Source of the DNA: JAUZRW01 sp034437755
GTDB lineage: Bacteria > Chloroflexota > Anaerolineae > Aggregatilineales > Phototrophicaceae
Direction: 5' to 3'
NCBI GenBank assembly: GCA_034437755.1
Contig: DAOTTV010000183.1
Span: 1 to 64,000, forward strand
Length of the DNA: 64,000 nucleotides
This document shows positions 18,340 to 27,259 of the stretch, one piece after another. The position numbers were made by a program, and so were the translations under genes. Numbering within the stretch: position 1 is the first letter of the stretch; the number at the start of each line of letters is the position of its first letter. The notes below the pieces were generated by a model, which worked only from the letters and a program-made list of their open reading frames with translations, had not been told where the DNA came from and did not search any database.

Positions 18340-18527
18340 GCTATTGTCACTTTCTCTATGCGATATAGGCTGGTCGTGCCCTGTGGTCATCAATATATTC
18401 GTCCTGAAACACATGTGCAGAACGGATATATTCATGACCGCAAGATCATCGCTAGTATACAGCGAGTCAGCACATCTGCCAAGCTATAATGCTTTGTAAG
18501 CGACCGATAAACAAAATCGGGTCTTGC

Positions 18528-18706
18528 GTATCTTGCGTGGTCAAGCTCTTTTTGTTCCCTTTTTGAAAAAAGGGAACACCAAAAGTTTTTGGTTTTTTGA
18601 ACGCTGCGCGTTCAAAATGAACAAGGTCAAGGAACGACAGTTCCTTGTGGGGGTGCGGGGGCAAAGCCCCTGCGACAGAAACCACGCGAAATCCCAAAGA
18701 GCCACA
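18528..18706 (+). repeat. Dispersed palindrome-rich repeat, copy B
   Basis: A 179-bp unit matching copy A end to end with scattered substitutions, in the same orientation. It lies between the leftward RNase J-like gene and the rightward antiporter pair. Outside it the 18340-18808 gap shows nothing but a GGAGGG ribosome binding site for the next gene. Confidence 0.85.
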
Positions 18707-18808
18707 AATTTTTCATCTGTTTAATTCTCACTGTTAGGTTATACTATTCTCACGTAAGACCTAAATATTTTTTGTGCCTGTTGTACAAGTGGAGGGAAGT
18801 TGACTATC

Positions 18809-19294
18809 ATGTCACATCTAGAGATTAAAGAAACACAACTACCGGGTATTGGCGTTCGGCATGAGTTTGATACCGATAACGGCGAGCGCGTTGGCGTGAT
18901 TACACATCATTCGGGTCAACGTGATATGCTCGTCTACGATAAGAGTGACCCCGATATTTGCCGTCTGTCGCTCCGGTTGACCGAAGCAGAAGCATCACAA
19001 CTCGGGCAACTGCTGGGCGGCTCGAAGGTGACGCAGGCCTTTGCCAATCTCGCACAGTCGATTTCTGGGATCACAATTGACTGGATTCCGATTAGTCAGG
19101 AATGGGGATGTGCCGGACACAGCATCAACGAATTAGGCTTGCACAAGACAGGCGTAAACATCGTCGCTGTTATCCGCAACGGCGAGACCATCCCCGCCCC
19201 GCACTCTGATTTCCAATTATGGTCGGGGGATACGGCAGTCGTCATCGGCACGACTGCCAGTATCCAGAAAACATATGACATGATGCACGGATAA
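18809..19294 (+). CDS. RCK-C domain regulatory subunit of a cation/proton antiporter (KhtT-like)
   Basis: A 161-residue cytoplasmic protein. Residues 5-80 (IKETQLPGIGVRHEFDTDNG...) match the KhtT N-terminal domain that starts with ExxLPGIG. Residues 90-160 form a TrkA-C/RCK-C domain (WIPISQEWGCAGHSINELGL, then GVNIVAVIRNG and SGDTAVVIGT). In Bacillus KhtT gates the partner antiporter KhtU in response to cyclic dinucleotides and pH. The antiporter gene follows after 17 bp, so the same pairing is expected. ATG 18809 is preferred over TTG 18800, which is only 3 nt from the GGAGGG. Confidence 0.82.
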   Translation: MSHLEIKETQLPGIGVRHEFDTDNGERVGVITHHSGQRDMLVYDKSDPDICRLSLRLTEAEASQLGQLLGGSKVTQAFANLAQSISGITIDWIPISQEWGCAGHSINELGLHKTGVNIVAVIRNGETIPAPHSDFQLWSGDTAVVIGTTASIQKTYDMMHG

Positions 19295-19311
19295 TACAGG
19301 GAGACAACATC

Positions 19312-20553
19312 TTGGTCATACTCGCGGCAAATCCGAATATTGCCCCGTTCTTCATGGAATTGGGTCTCATCATTTTGTTGGTCGCCCTCGCAGGACGGCT
19401 TGCCATTCGTTTCGGTCTTTCGCCGATTCCGCTCTATCTTATCGTCGGTCTTTTGTTCAGCAACGAAGGCTTCTTGCCACATTACTTCTCCAAAGAATTT
19501 GTTGAACTCGGCGCAGAGATCGGGGTGATTCTATTGCTCTTTATGCTGGGGCTAGAGTATTCCAGCGAAGAATTGAAAGGCGTATTGCGAACAGGCATCC
19601 CCGCAGGGACATTCGACCTTGTGATGAATATGACCCCCGGTGTGGTATTCGGGTTGTTGCTCGGATGGGATTGGGTCGCCGCCCTCTTACTCGGTGGTGT
19701 GACTTACATCTCTTCATCAGGCATCATCTCCAAGCTCTTGACCGATTTTGGTTGGCTCGGTAACCGTGAGACACCGGTCATCTTATCGATTCTCGTGATT
19801 GAAGATCTGGTGATGGCGGCTTACCTACCGTTGATGGCTGTCTTGCTGATCGGCAGTGATCTGGTCACGGGTGCGATTTCACTGGGCACGGCGGGCATTA
19901 CCGTCATCGTCGTGATGGCTATCGCCCTGACGCAAGGTGAGCGCGTAAGCAAACTGATCGAAAATAACAGCAACGAGATTTTGCTGTTGACGGTGCTGGG
20001 CTTGATTCTGCTGACGGCAGGCATCAGCCAGCAATTGCAGGTATCGGCGGCAGTGGGCGCATTCCTCTTGGGTATCACCCTCTCTGACCCCATCACTGAG
20101 CGCACGCACCGCTTGATCGAACCTTTGAAGGACCTGTTTGCCGCGATTTTCTTCGTGTTCTTCGGCTTGCAGATCACGCCATCAAGCCTGCCGCCGGTGC
20201 TTTTGGTCGCGCTGGCACTGGTGATCGTAACCGGCACGACCAAATTCATCACTGGTATGTGGGCGGCGCGCCGCGCGGGGATCGGTATCGGTGGTCAACA
20301 GCGGGCGGCGGCGATGCTGACGATTCGTGGCGAGTTTTCGATTGTGATCGCCGGCTTAGCCACCGGTTCGACCTTGAACGAACCGATGCTCGCGCCTCTC
20401 GCGGCGGCGTATGTGCTTATTTTAGGCATGTTTGGGCCGACTCTCGTGCGCTTCATCGCACCGATTGGCGAATTTATCTTGCGCTACTTGCCCAAGATCA
20501 AGCGCGATTCCGTGAAGACCAAGACGACACCACAGGATGCCCCACCACAGTGA
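19312..20553 (+). CDS. CPA2 family cation:proton antiporter (KhtU/KefB-like)
   Basis: A 413-residue membrane protein with about 12 hydrophobic segments typical of CPA2 antiporters: GLIILLVALAGRLAIRFGLSPIPLYLIVGLL, the paired-Gly/Ala region LGLEYSSEELK, SSSGIISKLL, and the ion-binding pair in VIEDLVMAAYLPL (Glu-Asp). It has no C-terminal KTN/RCK domain, which is supplied in trans by the preceding gene. The pair likely exports K+ or another monovalent cation in exchange for protons. Start is TTG 19312 with GGGAG at 8-nt spacing; ATG 19354 is an alternative. Confidence 0.85.
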   Translation: MVILAANPNIAPFFMELGLIILLVALAGRLAIRFGLSPIPLYLIVGLLFSNEGFLPHYFSKEFVELGAEIGVILLLFMLGLEYSSEELKGVLRTGIPAGTFDLVMNMTPGVVFGLLLGWDWVAALLLGGVTYISSSGIISKLLTDFGWLGNRETPVILSILVIEDLVMAAYLPLMAVLLIGSDLVTGAISLGTAGITVIVVMAIALTQGERVSKLIENNSNEILLLTVLGLILLTAGISQQLQVSAAVGAFLLGITLSDPITERTHRLIEPLKDLFAAIFFVFFGLQITPSSLPPVLLVALALVIVTGTTKFITGMWAARRAGIGIGGQQRAAAMLTIRGEFSIVIAGLATGSTLNEPMLAPLAAAYVLILGMFGPTLVRFIAPIGEFILRYLPKIKRDSVKTKTTPQDAPPQ

Positions 20554-20592
20554 ATCGACACGGCTCTTATGTCGAACGTGTGCAATAGCCAT

Positions 20593-20634
20593 TTAGGGCT
20601 TTGCCCTAAGACCCATGAGCTTTTAAAAAAGCTC
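20593..20634 (+). terminator. Tandem hairpins after the antiporter operon
   Basis: Two perfect hairpins in a row: TTAGGGC-TTT-GCCCTAA (20593-20609) and GAGCTTTT-AA-AAAAGCTC (20617-20634). The first lies 39 nt after the antiporter stop and probably ends its transcript, although the U-run is weak. The second resembles modules of the dispersed palindromic repeats. Confidence 0.5.
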
Positions 20635-20674
20635 AACCAAAACTTTCACAGCTTGCTTTCTTCAGCTCAATAGA

Positions 20675-20800
20675 GGTAACTACTCAGGTCAATTGATTTA
20701 CGCCAGCCTCTACCCTCAAGACAAGCACGGTTGAAGTCCCTCTCCTAGCCACATAGTAGCGGTCGGGAGAGGAATTTAGGGTGAGGGCTGAGTAGTTACC
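20675..20800. mobile_element. 126-bp MITE-like element with target duplication
   Basis: The 13-bp terminal inverted repeats GGTAACTACTCAG (20675-20687) and CTGAGTAGTTACC (20788-20800) are perfect. CAATAGA occurs directly outside both ends (20668-20674 and 20800-20806, with a one-base ambiguity at the right boundary), as expected of a target-site duplication. The interior has no ORF and contains a CCTCTCC...GGAGAGG pairing. The GTAA tips recall IS66-type ends, but the parent transposase is not in the window. Confidence 0.75.
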
Positions 20801-20817
20801 AATAGATACGAAAGCGT

Positions 20818-22101
20818 TCAGTTTTCGTTTGTCGGGCGTACCAGCAAAACATCGCTGATCGGCGCTGATAAATCTAGAAATTGGCGCGTCACCCACAGCG
20901 GGTTGCCCTCGACAGCGACTTGCACCCATGAGCCATCGTTATTACGCCCGATCACCGGCAGAGTATCCCCGAGATAAGCCGCCGTCCGTGCCGAGAAATC
21001 AGTCCCCGGCCCCCAGCGCAAATTCACGCTCGCCGTGTTCACCGTACCGCTGACAGGTGTCACCGGATCAAAGATCAACTGATAACCACCCACCCAGCGC
21101 GGCACAAGATTGAACAGCGTGCGCCCCGGCTTGAAGGGCAAGATATTGCCCGCCAAATCGTAGAAGCGCAAATCATCATCGCGCGATTCACGCCGCCATT
21201 CGCCCTCTATCGCTTGCCCATCGCGCAGGAGCACAATGCGTCCACTGCCGACGAAATTAGTACGATAGGCAAAGTTGGTATAGCCCCAGTACTGATCGCG
21301 CACTTGTGGTTGAATCAGGTGATCTTCTTCAATGATGACGACGTTATCGGTGTAAAATTGCTGATCGGCGATCGCATCTCCATGCGCCTGACCGTTCGTC
21401 GCACGCATCCATACATTACGATCGGGGTCATGCATCCAGCGCACTGTCGTCTCGGCATAACGAATATCGACCGCGGTCATCTCGATACCGCCAGCAGGCA
21501 CGCGCTCGCTGAATGCCATGCCAGTGATCGGCTCCGGCGTGACATCGCGCCCCAGTTCGCGAGCCGCCTGCCGTAAACCCGCCAGATCGCCGAAGAGCGT
21601 CAGATCATAGGAACGATCAACACTTGGATCACGATACATCGCATCGCCCCCTTGACCACCGGCGATGATACGATCGGGCATGATGTCATCCGCGTATAAT
21701 TCAATCCACGTCCCGTCCGACATGCCACTTGTGACGGTCAGCGTGCCGTACAAGCGCGTTAGCTCGAAATCTGGCAGGCGCAGACTGCGAATAGGCCCGA
21801 CGTGCTGGGCATCACTTTCGAGGAAGATGCCGACGAGGCGCGTATAGCCTCCAGCGAGCAAGTATTCCCACAGAATTTCAGCTTCAAACAAGCCCCACTG
21901 TGGGCGCGCTTCATCGGGCGCATTGACGATTTTAACCAACATCGGGCGACGATCGATCATAGTCGGATCATCGACTTCTAAGCCAGTTAGCGGATTGACA
22001 TCCGCTGGATATTGTTCCGGCCCGGTGATGTCGTCATCCTGCGCGATGAACACGCCAACACTGAGCGATAAAACACCCAAGGCAATGATGAGATATTTCA
22101 T
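20818..22101 (-). CDS. DUF3048 domain protein with C-terminal SH3-like domain
   Basis: A 427-residue exported protein. A signal peptide occupies residues 1-20 (LIIALGVLSLSVGVFIAQ). Residues 35-330 match the DUF3048/YerB type: NPLTGLEVDDP, RPMLVKIVNAPDEARPQWGL, VGIFLESDAQHVGPIRSLR and SDGTWIELYADD. Residues 345-415 are a bacterial SH3 domain (VNTASVNLRWGPGTDFSART, then LPVIGRNNDGSWVQV). DUF3048 proteins are often lipoproteins; here no lipobox Cys is seen. Role unknown, probably at the cell envelope. The MITE-like element sits 17 bp beyond its stop. Confidence 0.82.
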   Translation of the reverse strand: MKYLIIALGVLSLSVGVFIAQDDDITGPEQYPADVNPLTGLEVDDPTMIDRRPMLVKIVNAPDEARPQWGLFEAEILWEYLLAGGYTRLVGIFLESDAQHVGPIRSLRLPDFELTRLYGTLTVTSGMSDGTWIELYADDIMPDRIIAGGQGGDAMYRDPSVDRSYDLTLFGDLAGLRQAARELGRDVTPEPITGMAFSERVPAGGIEMTAVDIRYAETTVRWMHDPDRNVWMRATNGQAHGDAIADQQFYTDNVVIIEEDHLIQPQVRDQYWGYTNFAYRTNFVGSGRIVLLRDGQAIEGEWRRESRDDDLRFYDLAGNILPFKPGRTLFNLVPRWVGGYQLIFDPVTPVSGTVNTASVNLRWGPGTDFSARTAAYLGDTLPVIGRNNDGSWVQVAVEGNPLWVTRQFLDLSAPISDVLLVRPTNEN

Positions 22102-22228
22102 GAATGGTTTTTATCCTGTGGATTGCAGACGATTAAAACACATCCATTGTAGCGACAACCCGTCGCTTGCACAGGCAGAATTTGAAGATAAAGACAACAA
22201 ACAACGCATCCGGTCGCCTGCCATGTGA

Positions 22229-22464
22229 GGATTTTGCGTGGTTTTTGTTGCAGGGACTTTGCCCCCGCACCCTCACAAGGAACTGTCGTTCCTTGACCTT
22301 GTTCATTTTGAACGCAGTAGAGTTGAACGCAATAGAGTTGAAAATGAATGGTTTCAAAAGGCGTGAGCCTTTTGCAAGGTGTGGGATAGCGTCCCACGTT
22401 GCACAACGTGTACACAGGAGCCTTTTCAAAAAGGGGACAAAAAGAGCTTAAGCACGCAAGATAC
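22229..22464 (-). repeat. Dispersed palindrome-rich repeat, copy C (inverted, with insertion)
   Basis: Read on the minus strand this starts with the same GTATCTTGCG and ends near the ACCACGC block of copies A and B, but is longer (about 236 bp). Extra hairpins (GTGGGA/TCCCAC and AAAAGGC/GCCTTTT) are inserted before the TTGAACGC module. The remaining gap around it, 22102-22618, shows no gene. Confidence 0.8.
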
Positions 22465-22618
22465 GAAGGAACCCAAGCGTTCTCATGACAACTTGTTCGT
22501 AGCCCCGCCCGCAGAGGATGTATTTGCAATTTCTACGATGCTACCATATAATGCGAACACATTAGCGCGTTAGCCATCGTAATACAGCCACCTGCCAGAC
22601 AATCACGAGACACAACGC

Positions 22619-22972
22619 ATGAACTTACATGAGATTGATCAACACGTTCAAGATTTGACCCCGCATCAGCTCAAGATTCTACAAGTGGTGTATGCGGCAG
22701 GGAACGCGTGGGTCACCCGTGCGAACGTGGCGCGGGCGCTGGGCAAACGGCGCTTGACCCCCTACGATATTGACTGCCTGACGATGCTCAGCGAACGCGC
22801 ACTCATCGAGCAAAGCACGCGCCCGACCAGCGCGCCGGGGTCAGACTTCGCTTATATCTACCACATGACGGACGACATCGCGGGCTTACTGCAAAAATGG
22901 GCGGATTTGCAAGATCAGCAGGTTCAGCATCGCCAACGCAAATCAATCAACCTGACGAAAGATCAAGGTTGA
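22619..22972 (+). CDS. Small winged-helix-like protein
   Basis: A 117-residue soluble protein. Residues 14-75 (LTPHQLKILQVVYAAGNAWVTRANVARALGKRRLTPYDIDCLTML) look like a winged helix: a first helix, then a helix-turn-helix with ARALGKRRLTPYDI, then a short wing and SERALIEQ. The C-terminus is polar and helical. Such proteins are often DNA-binding regulators, but no specific family was recognised. It is 57 bp upstream of the transglutaminase-like gene on the same strand, which may make them an operon. Confidence 0.5.
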   Translation: MNLHEIDQHVQDLTPHQLKILQVVYAAGNAWVTRANVARALGKRRLTPYDIDCLTMLSERALIEQSTRPTSAPGSDFAYIYHMTDDIAGLLQKWADLQDQQVQHRQRKSINLTKDQG

Positions 22973-23029
22973 GTCACAGCGTCAGTTATGTGTTATCTAT
23001 CGTGTGTATCACGTTGAGGAGTATGAACG

Positions 23030-23461
23030 ATGCCGTGGCATTATCTGACCTTTATTGAGGCGGCATTCTGGCTGGTTATCATGCGCGTTATCCTGCGCCT
23101 CGTGCCCTTCAAACACATTGCGCCGAGGCTCGGCACTGCCCGCGAAGAAACCCCACAGACAGCAATCACGACGCATCAAATCAGCATCGAGCGCGTGCGC
23201 TGGGCGATTCATCGGATTGCGCCCCTGCTACCGGGCGAGACGGTCTGCTTCCCACGGGCCTTAGCCGGCGCACAGATGCTACGCATGCGCGGTATTCCAT
23301 CGACATTGTATCTAGGGGTATCGCTGAAGAATGAAGAAATGAAAGCTCATGCGTGGGTTCGTAGCGGGTCGATTATCGTCACGGGTAAGCATGAGATGCC
23401 CCATTACACACCCGTCGCGACGTTTGCCCTGCTCTATCGCCCGACTACCGCCGTCGAATAA
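23030..23461 (+). CDS. Lasso peptide B2-like transglutaminase-fold protease
   Basis: A 143-residue protein with one N-terminal hydrophobic helix (residues 7-26) and a small transglutaminase-like domain. Cys73 in GETVCFPRALAGAQMLRMRGIPSTLYLGV and His107 in MKAHAWVRSG match the Cys-His of B2 (TGc3, PF13471) proteins, which cut leader peptides in lasso-peptide synthesis. No lasso cyclase, B1 (PqqD-like) protein or precursor is next to it. Stand-alone homologues exist in many genomes, so the substrate may be encoded elsewhere, or the role may be unrelated. It follows the winged-helix gene. Confidence 0.65.
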   Translation: MPWHYLTFIEAAFWLVIMRVILRLVPFKHIAPRLGTAREETPQTAITTHQISIERVRWAIHRIAPLLPGETVCFPRALAGAQMLRMRGIPSTLYLGVSLKNEEMKAHAWVRSGSIIVTGKHEMPHYTPVATFALLYRPTTAVE

Positions 23462-23470
23462 AATAAGAAG

Positions 23471-23499
23471 GGGTAACAAACGCCACAGCGTTGCTACCC
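23471..23499. terminator. Hairpin between convergent genes
   Basis: An imperfect stem GGGTAaCAAaCGC-CACA-GCGTTGcTACCC lies directly after the transglutaminase-like gene and 25 nt from the stop of the convergent gene. No clear U-run. Confidence 0.45.
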
Positions 23500-23523
23500 A
23501 TCAGCTTATTCAGCCAATGAAGG

Positions 23524-23742
23524 CTAACTATTATTGCTATCGGTGGTCATGGTCGCTCGGCGTTGGCGGCGTGCGCGACGACGGGCTTTCTCTTGTTCCT
23601 GCAAGGCTTTCACTTTGTAGCCGTTCTTCAGCCATGTCACGAGGACGCTCCACCCGAGCGGGGCGAAGAAACCAGCCGTGATCGCGAAGGGAATCAGGAA
23701 AATCGGGTCTAGGATATACTCAAAAAAGTTTAATTCAGGCAT
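23524..23742 (-). CDS. Small single-span membrane protein
   Basis: A 72-residue protein: an amphipathic start (MPELNFFEYILDP), one or two hydrophobic segments (IFLIPFAITAGFFAPLGWSVLVTWL) and a very basic C-terminus (ARRRARRQRRATM). The positive tail implies a cytoplasmic C-terminus. Unknown family and function. It is 13 bp downstream of the lipoprotein gene and at the end of the leftward photosynthesis run. Confidence 0.5.
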   Translation of the reverse strand: MPELNFFEYILDPIFLIPFAITAGFFAPLGWSVLVTWLKNGYKVKALQEQEKARRRARRQRRATMTTDSNNS

Positions 23743-23755
23743 GGGTTATGCTCCT

Positions 23756-24280
23756 TTAATACATTCTTACGCCATCTGCATCCAGTGGCATCCATTCAAG
23801 TGTAGCAACAATGCCCGGTACTTCGGCAGTGAAGGCCTGATAACGCGATTCGTCTAAGCCGGAATAAAAGGCAAAGGGATTGGCGTGATAGGCAAAGTAC
23901 GTACCGTCGGTCGAGTTACCGATGCTTGTGAAAACGCCCGGATAACTGCCGTTTTGTTGCCAAAATTGATCCAGCGACAAGGCATAGATCGAGAAAATCT
24001 CAGACCGACGACCGAGGTCATCGACAAACGTGAACGTCAACGTCGTCGGGGTTTGCACGGTGATGAAGTTCCCCACCCACGACTCAGGCACGGTTAAGGT
24101 GATTTCATACGGCGTGCCAAATTCTGCACCACGTCCATAATATTGCATTTCACGCACGATTGTCGTGCTATCTACGTCGAGGGTCTCCGATGGAAAGCCA
24201 CCGAATGCGCCACCAGCACAACCACCCAAAACCAGCGATAGCAGAGCCGTCAACAGTAGGATATGGATCTTACGAGACAT
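23756..24280 (-). CDS. Lipoprotein of unknown function
   Basis: A 174-residue protein with a clear lipoprotein signal (LLLTALLSLVLGGC, lipobox LGGC, Cys21) followed by an Ala/Gly-rich linker. The mature domain is beta-rich (ITLTVPESWVGNFITV, TLTFTFVDDLG) and resembles PsbP-like or DUF-type beta-sandwich lipoproteins, without a specific match. It is 31 bp after pucC on the same strand, so it may be the tail of the photosynthesis transcript; membership in that pathway is untested. Confidence 0.6.
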   Translation of the reverse strand: MSRKIHILLLTALLSLVLGGCAGGAFGGFPSETLDVDSTTIVREMQYYGRGAEFGTPYEITLTVPESWVGNFITVQTPTTLTFTFVDDLGRRSEIFSIYALSLDQFWQQNGSYPGVFTSIGNSTDGTYFAYHANPFAFYSGLDESRYQAFTAEVPGIVATLEWMPLDADGVRMY

Positions 24281-24311
24281 ATAATCCTCCTCACTAATGA
24301 ATAAAAACTAA

Positions 24312-25769
24312 TCAAAATACGAGTTGGTCTGCTGGAATTTCTTCCGCGCCATCCCATGGCATTCGTATTTCACTGACGACCAGCTGTTCACCAAGGCGTA
24401 ACAGCAGTACCAGCAACACGATGAATAGCAACGTGAGTGACCCGACGTAAACGATGGTATAGCCGAGAGCAACATTGCCCGTCAGGTATTGTGTCACATC
24501 GCGCACCAAGCCGCCGCCGATAACCCCGATGCCCTGCGCCATTGCTTGCACAATGCCCCAGATACCGAGGAACAAGCCAGCGTGACTGACATCGACCAGT
24601 GACATCACTAATATGATACTACCTACAAGGAATAACCCGCGTCCGATGCTAATGAAACTCACACCGAGGCGGAACCAATTCACAAGTTCTGCTTGGCTGG
24701 CATAACTGATTAACCCAAAGCCAACCAAGCCGACGCTACATCCCATACCAATCAAAATGGCGGGAGATTGCTTCTTCCAGAGCAGTAAAGCCGCCCCAGC
24801 GACACCAACCAGCGTCATCACACCCCACAGCGCCGTGAGCGACATCGTTGCCGAGACGCTCATACCTAACACTTCCCCGCCATACGGCTCAAGCAGGATG
24901 TCGTGCGTGGCGAAGGCGAGCGTCGCGATGAAGATGACGACGAACAAGCCCTTCAGCACGCGTTGACCGCTCAGCTGACGCAGAGACTCCCACAGGGACG
25001 AGCGCACGCGCACGACTTCTATGTCGGATTTGATCGTGCCGTTGGTGTTCAAATGTTCTTGATTCCACAGCGCGACCACAGTCAACAGGACAAAGATCAC
25101 CGATGACCCTTGCATCACCTGAATCAGGCGCACGTGTGAGTAATCACGCAGGAGCCAGCTCACGATAATCGCACTCGTGACAGTTCCTAGCACCAGCATC
25201 ATCCACAGGACAGAGATCACCTTACCGCGCTGGTCGGGCGGTGTGATATCGCTGACGAGAGCGAGGTAGACTGTCTCTAAGATATTGATGCCCGCACCGT
25301 AAGCGAAGAAGATCGCTGTACAGATGAGCATCGCTTGCCAGAATGCGAGAATGCCATCCCCGCTGAGCAAGATCAGCGCGAAGGGCGCACAGACAAGCCC
25401 GCCGAAGGTCAACATGACCCCCAGCACCACATAAGGCGTGCGCCAGACTCCGTTCGATCGTGCTTTATCAGACCGATAGCCGATTAAGGCCCGCACTGGT
25501 GAGATGAAGTAGTGGAGCGAAATGAGATACGCAACCCCTACTGCGGGGATGTTCAAATCGGTGATCAGGACGCGATTCAACGCACCTGAAATCGGCGCGA
25601 GTGACAGCCCGACCCCGAATTGAATCAAACCCAGCCGTAACACACGGATCCACCAGCGGACATCACTATTTCCTTTGAACCACGCATCCAGCGGCGACAG
25701 CAACACGTCCAGCAGACGTTGGAAGAGCCGTAGAAGCGTGGTAAACGGTTTTGACATGGCATTCATCAT
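24312..25769 (-). CDS. pucC: BCH/PucC family light-harvesting assembly transporter (LhaA/PucC-like), copy 1
   Basis: A 485-residue membrane protein with about 12 hydrophobic segments. The BCH/PUCC signature is seen in VLRLGLIQFGVGLSLAPISGALNRVLI, ISPVRALIGYRSD and WRTPYVVLGVMLT, followed by the ATP-independent MFS-like repeat. Proteobacterial LhaA and PucC help insert LH1/LH2 polypeptides with bacteriochlorophyll. It is the last photosynthesis gene of the leftward run, 12 bp after bchZ. A more diverged paralogue starts the opposite run at 49178. Confidence 0.88.
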   Translation of the reverse strand: MMNAMSKPFTTLLRLFQRLLDVLLSPLDAWFKGNSDVRWWIRVLRLGLIQFGVGLSLAPISGALNRVLITDLNIPAVGVAYLISLHYFISPVRALIGYRSDKARSNGVWRTPYVVLGVMLTFGGLVCAPFALILLSGDGILAFWQAMLICTAIFFAYGAGINILETVYLALVSDITPPDQRGKVISVLWMMLVLGTVTSAIIVSWLLRDYSHVRLIQVMQGSSVIFVLLTVVALWNQEHLNTNGTIKSDIEVVRVRSSLWESLRQLSGQRVLKGLFVVIFIATLAFATHDILLEPYGGEVLGMSVSATMSLTALWGVMTLVGVAGAALLLWKKQSPAILIGMGCSVGLVGFGLISYASQAELVNWFRLGVSFISIGRGLFLVGSIILVMSLVDVSHAGLFLGIWGIVQAMAQGIGVIGGGLVRDVTQYLTGNVALGYTIVYVGSLTLLFIVLLVLLLRLGEQLVVSEIRMPWDGAEEIPADQLVF

Positions 25770-25781
25770 GATCGTCTCAAT

Positions 25782-27257
25782 CTATTCCATTTGGGCGGCA
25801 AGGACTTGCTCTGCCAGTGCCGCAGTGACTACGTCTAGCTGGTTTGCTTGGGCTTGTTCTTCGACGCGCATTTGCAACTCGCGACTTGCCGAAATACGGG
25901 CGAGGAACGGCAGTTTTTCAAGCGCGCTATCCAGCACCGCTTTCGCTTCTTTGTCCCATGGCAGGTTACCGGGGCTTTGCGATGCGCGTTTGCGCTGTCC
26001 GCCCTGCTGATACGCGCTGTCCAAAGGTAAGAAGTCGAACAGCGTCTCATACAGGCGGTTGATGATGCCTTGCAACAAATGCACCGTCCCGCGATAGCCC
26101 ATGAAGGGCGTGCCGACCGAGCGGCAGACAATCGGCAAGGGGAACGCCGCCGCGATGAAGTTCGTATGCTTGGCGTTGGCTTCGTTCAGGTAGATCTTTT
26201 CGTTGATCGACCCATAGACGAAGGTCGGTGCTTGTTCGTGGATCACCTGCCGGACGGCTTCGTTATCCATCCCATTGATCGGTGCCGGGCGTTCTGCCGC
26301 GAATGCGATAGGCATCCCCAGTTCGTCGCCCAGATACGCCTGTAACCCGTGCGCGTAGGTCCCACTGGCGACAATGCCCACGGTCGTCGTCGGCAACCAG
26401 TCGCCCTGCGGGCCGCGCCATAAGTCCCACACAGTTTGTAAAGTCGTGCGCTTCTCTTGCGCGATGAACGCGTCGGCTTGTTGGCGCGTGCCGAGCAAAT
26501 CACCCAGTTGCTGGATGAACTTGGTCGTCGCTTGCATCCCCATCGGCGCGTGTAAGGTCGGTCGTGCGAGCGTTTCGGCTAAGGTATGCCCGAATTCTCG
26601 ATATAGCACGACGTTGACCTCAGCTTTTGCCAGTTGGTTTGTATCGCTCAAGCGGCTTTCCATGGGATACACCATGTTGACCCGCCCCCCCGCGCCTTCG
26701 ATCAGGCGGCGGACTTCGTGCAGGTCTGACGGCGAGTTGAAGCACCCATACGTCGGCCCGATGATATTCACCGTGCCGCGTTCAACCTCGACATCATCGG
26801 CGTGGGGTGCGCCGTAGTTTTCCCACAACCACTGCAACACGCGGTCACGCCCGACCCACTCATCATCGCTGAGCGACTCACTGTGGAAGAAGGTCGTGCC
26901 CGGTTTGAGCGTCTTGACCAGATCGGACAAATCCGAGCCGATCATCTCGCTCTCAGCGGTCGAGACGACGATCAATTGCTTGCCATCCAGCAAGCCTTCA
27001 TCGCGCAAGCCTTCGTAGGTGCGCTTGACAGCCGCGCCCGTGCCCGTACCGCCGACTTCGTTCTCTGTGATGACGGACGGCGTGATATTTTCGATATGCG
27101 GCACTGCGTCGGTATAATCTGGCACAGCGGTCGCCACTAAGTTAAAACAGCCGATCGGCGCATCACAGATCACATGAGCATCAGGCATCGGGCAAATCGC
27201 CCATACTGCCGCCCAATAACTACTCGTCTCCGGTAAATCGCGTATGACCTTCACCAT
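25782..27257 (-). CDS. bchZ: Chlorophyllide reductase subunit Z
   Basis: With BchY it forms the catalytic NB-like component of chlorophyllide a oxidoreductase, which reduces ring B on the way to bacteriochlorophyll a. The 491-residue protein has the nitrogenase-like fold: YWAAVWAICPMPDAHVICDAPIGCFN near the N-terminus with the cluster Cys37, HIENITPSVITENEVGGTGTGAAVKR, and a C-terminal PWDKEAKAVLDSALEKLPFLARISASRELQ that is typical of BchZ rather than BchB. It begins 2 bp after bchY, so translation is probably coupled. Confidence 0.93.
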   Translation of the reverse strand: MVKVIRDLPETSSYWAAVWAICPMPDAHVICDAPIGCFNLVATAVPDYTDAVPHIENITPSVITENEVGGTGTGAAVKRTYEGLRDEGLLDGKQLIVVSTAESEMIGSDLSDLVKTLKPGTTFFHSESLSDDEWVGRDRVLQWLWENYGAPHADDVEVERGTVNIIGPTYGCFNSPSDLHEVRRLIEGAGGRVNMVYPMESRLSDTNQLAKAEVNVVLYREFGHTLAETLARPTLHAPMGMQATTKFIQQLGDLLGTRQQADAFIAQEKRTTLQTVWDLWRGPQGDWLPTTTVGIVASGTYAHGLQAYLGDELGMPIAFAAERPAPINGMDNEAVRQVIHEQAPTFVYGSINEKIYLNEANAKHTNFIAAAFPLPIVCRSVGTPFMGYRGTVHLLQGIINRLYETLFDFLPLDSAYQQGGQRKRASQSPGNLPWDKEAKAVLDSALEKLPFLARISASRELQMRVEEQAQANQLDVVTAALAEQVLAAQME

Positions 27258-27259
27258 AG

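Noticed and set aside
22133..22529. Open frames in the 22.1-22.5 kb gap as genes
   Set aside because: They are translations of repeat copy C, and similar frames occur in copies A and B.
25782..27257. Assignment as BchB, the protochlorophyllide reductase subunit
   Set aside because: N-terminal and C-terminal blocks fit BchZ, and it sits directly after bchY with bchX nearby.
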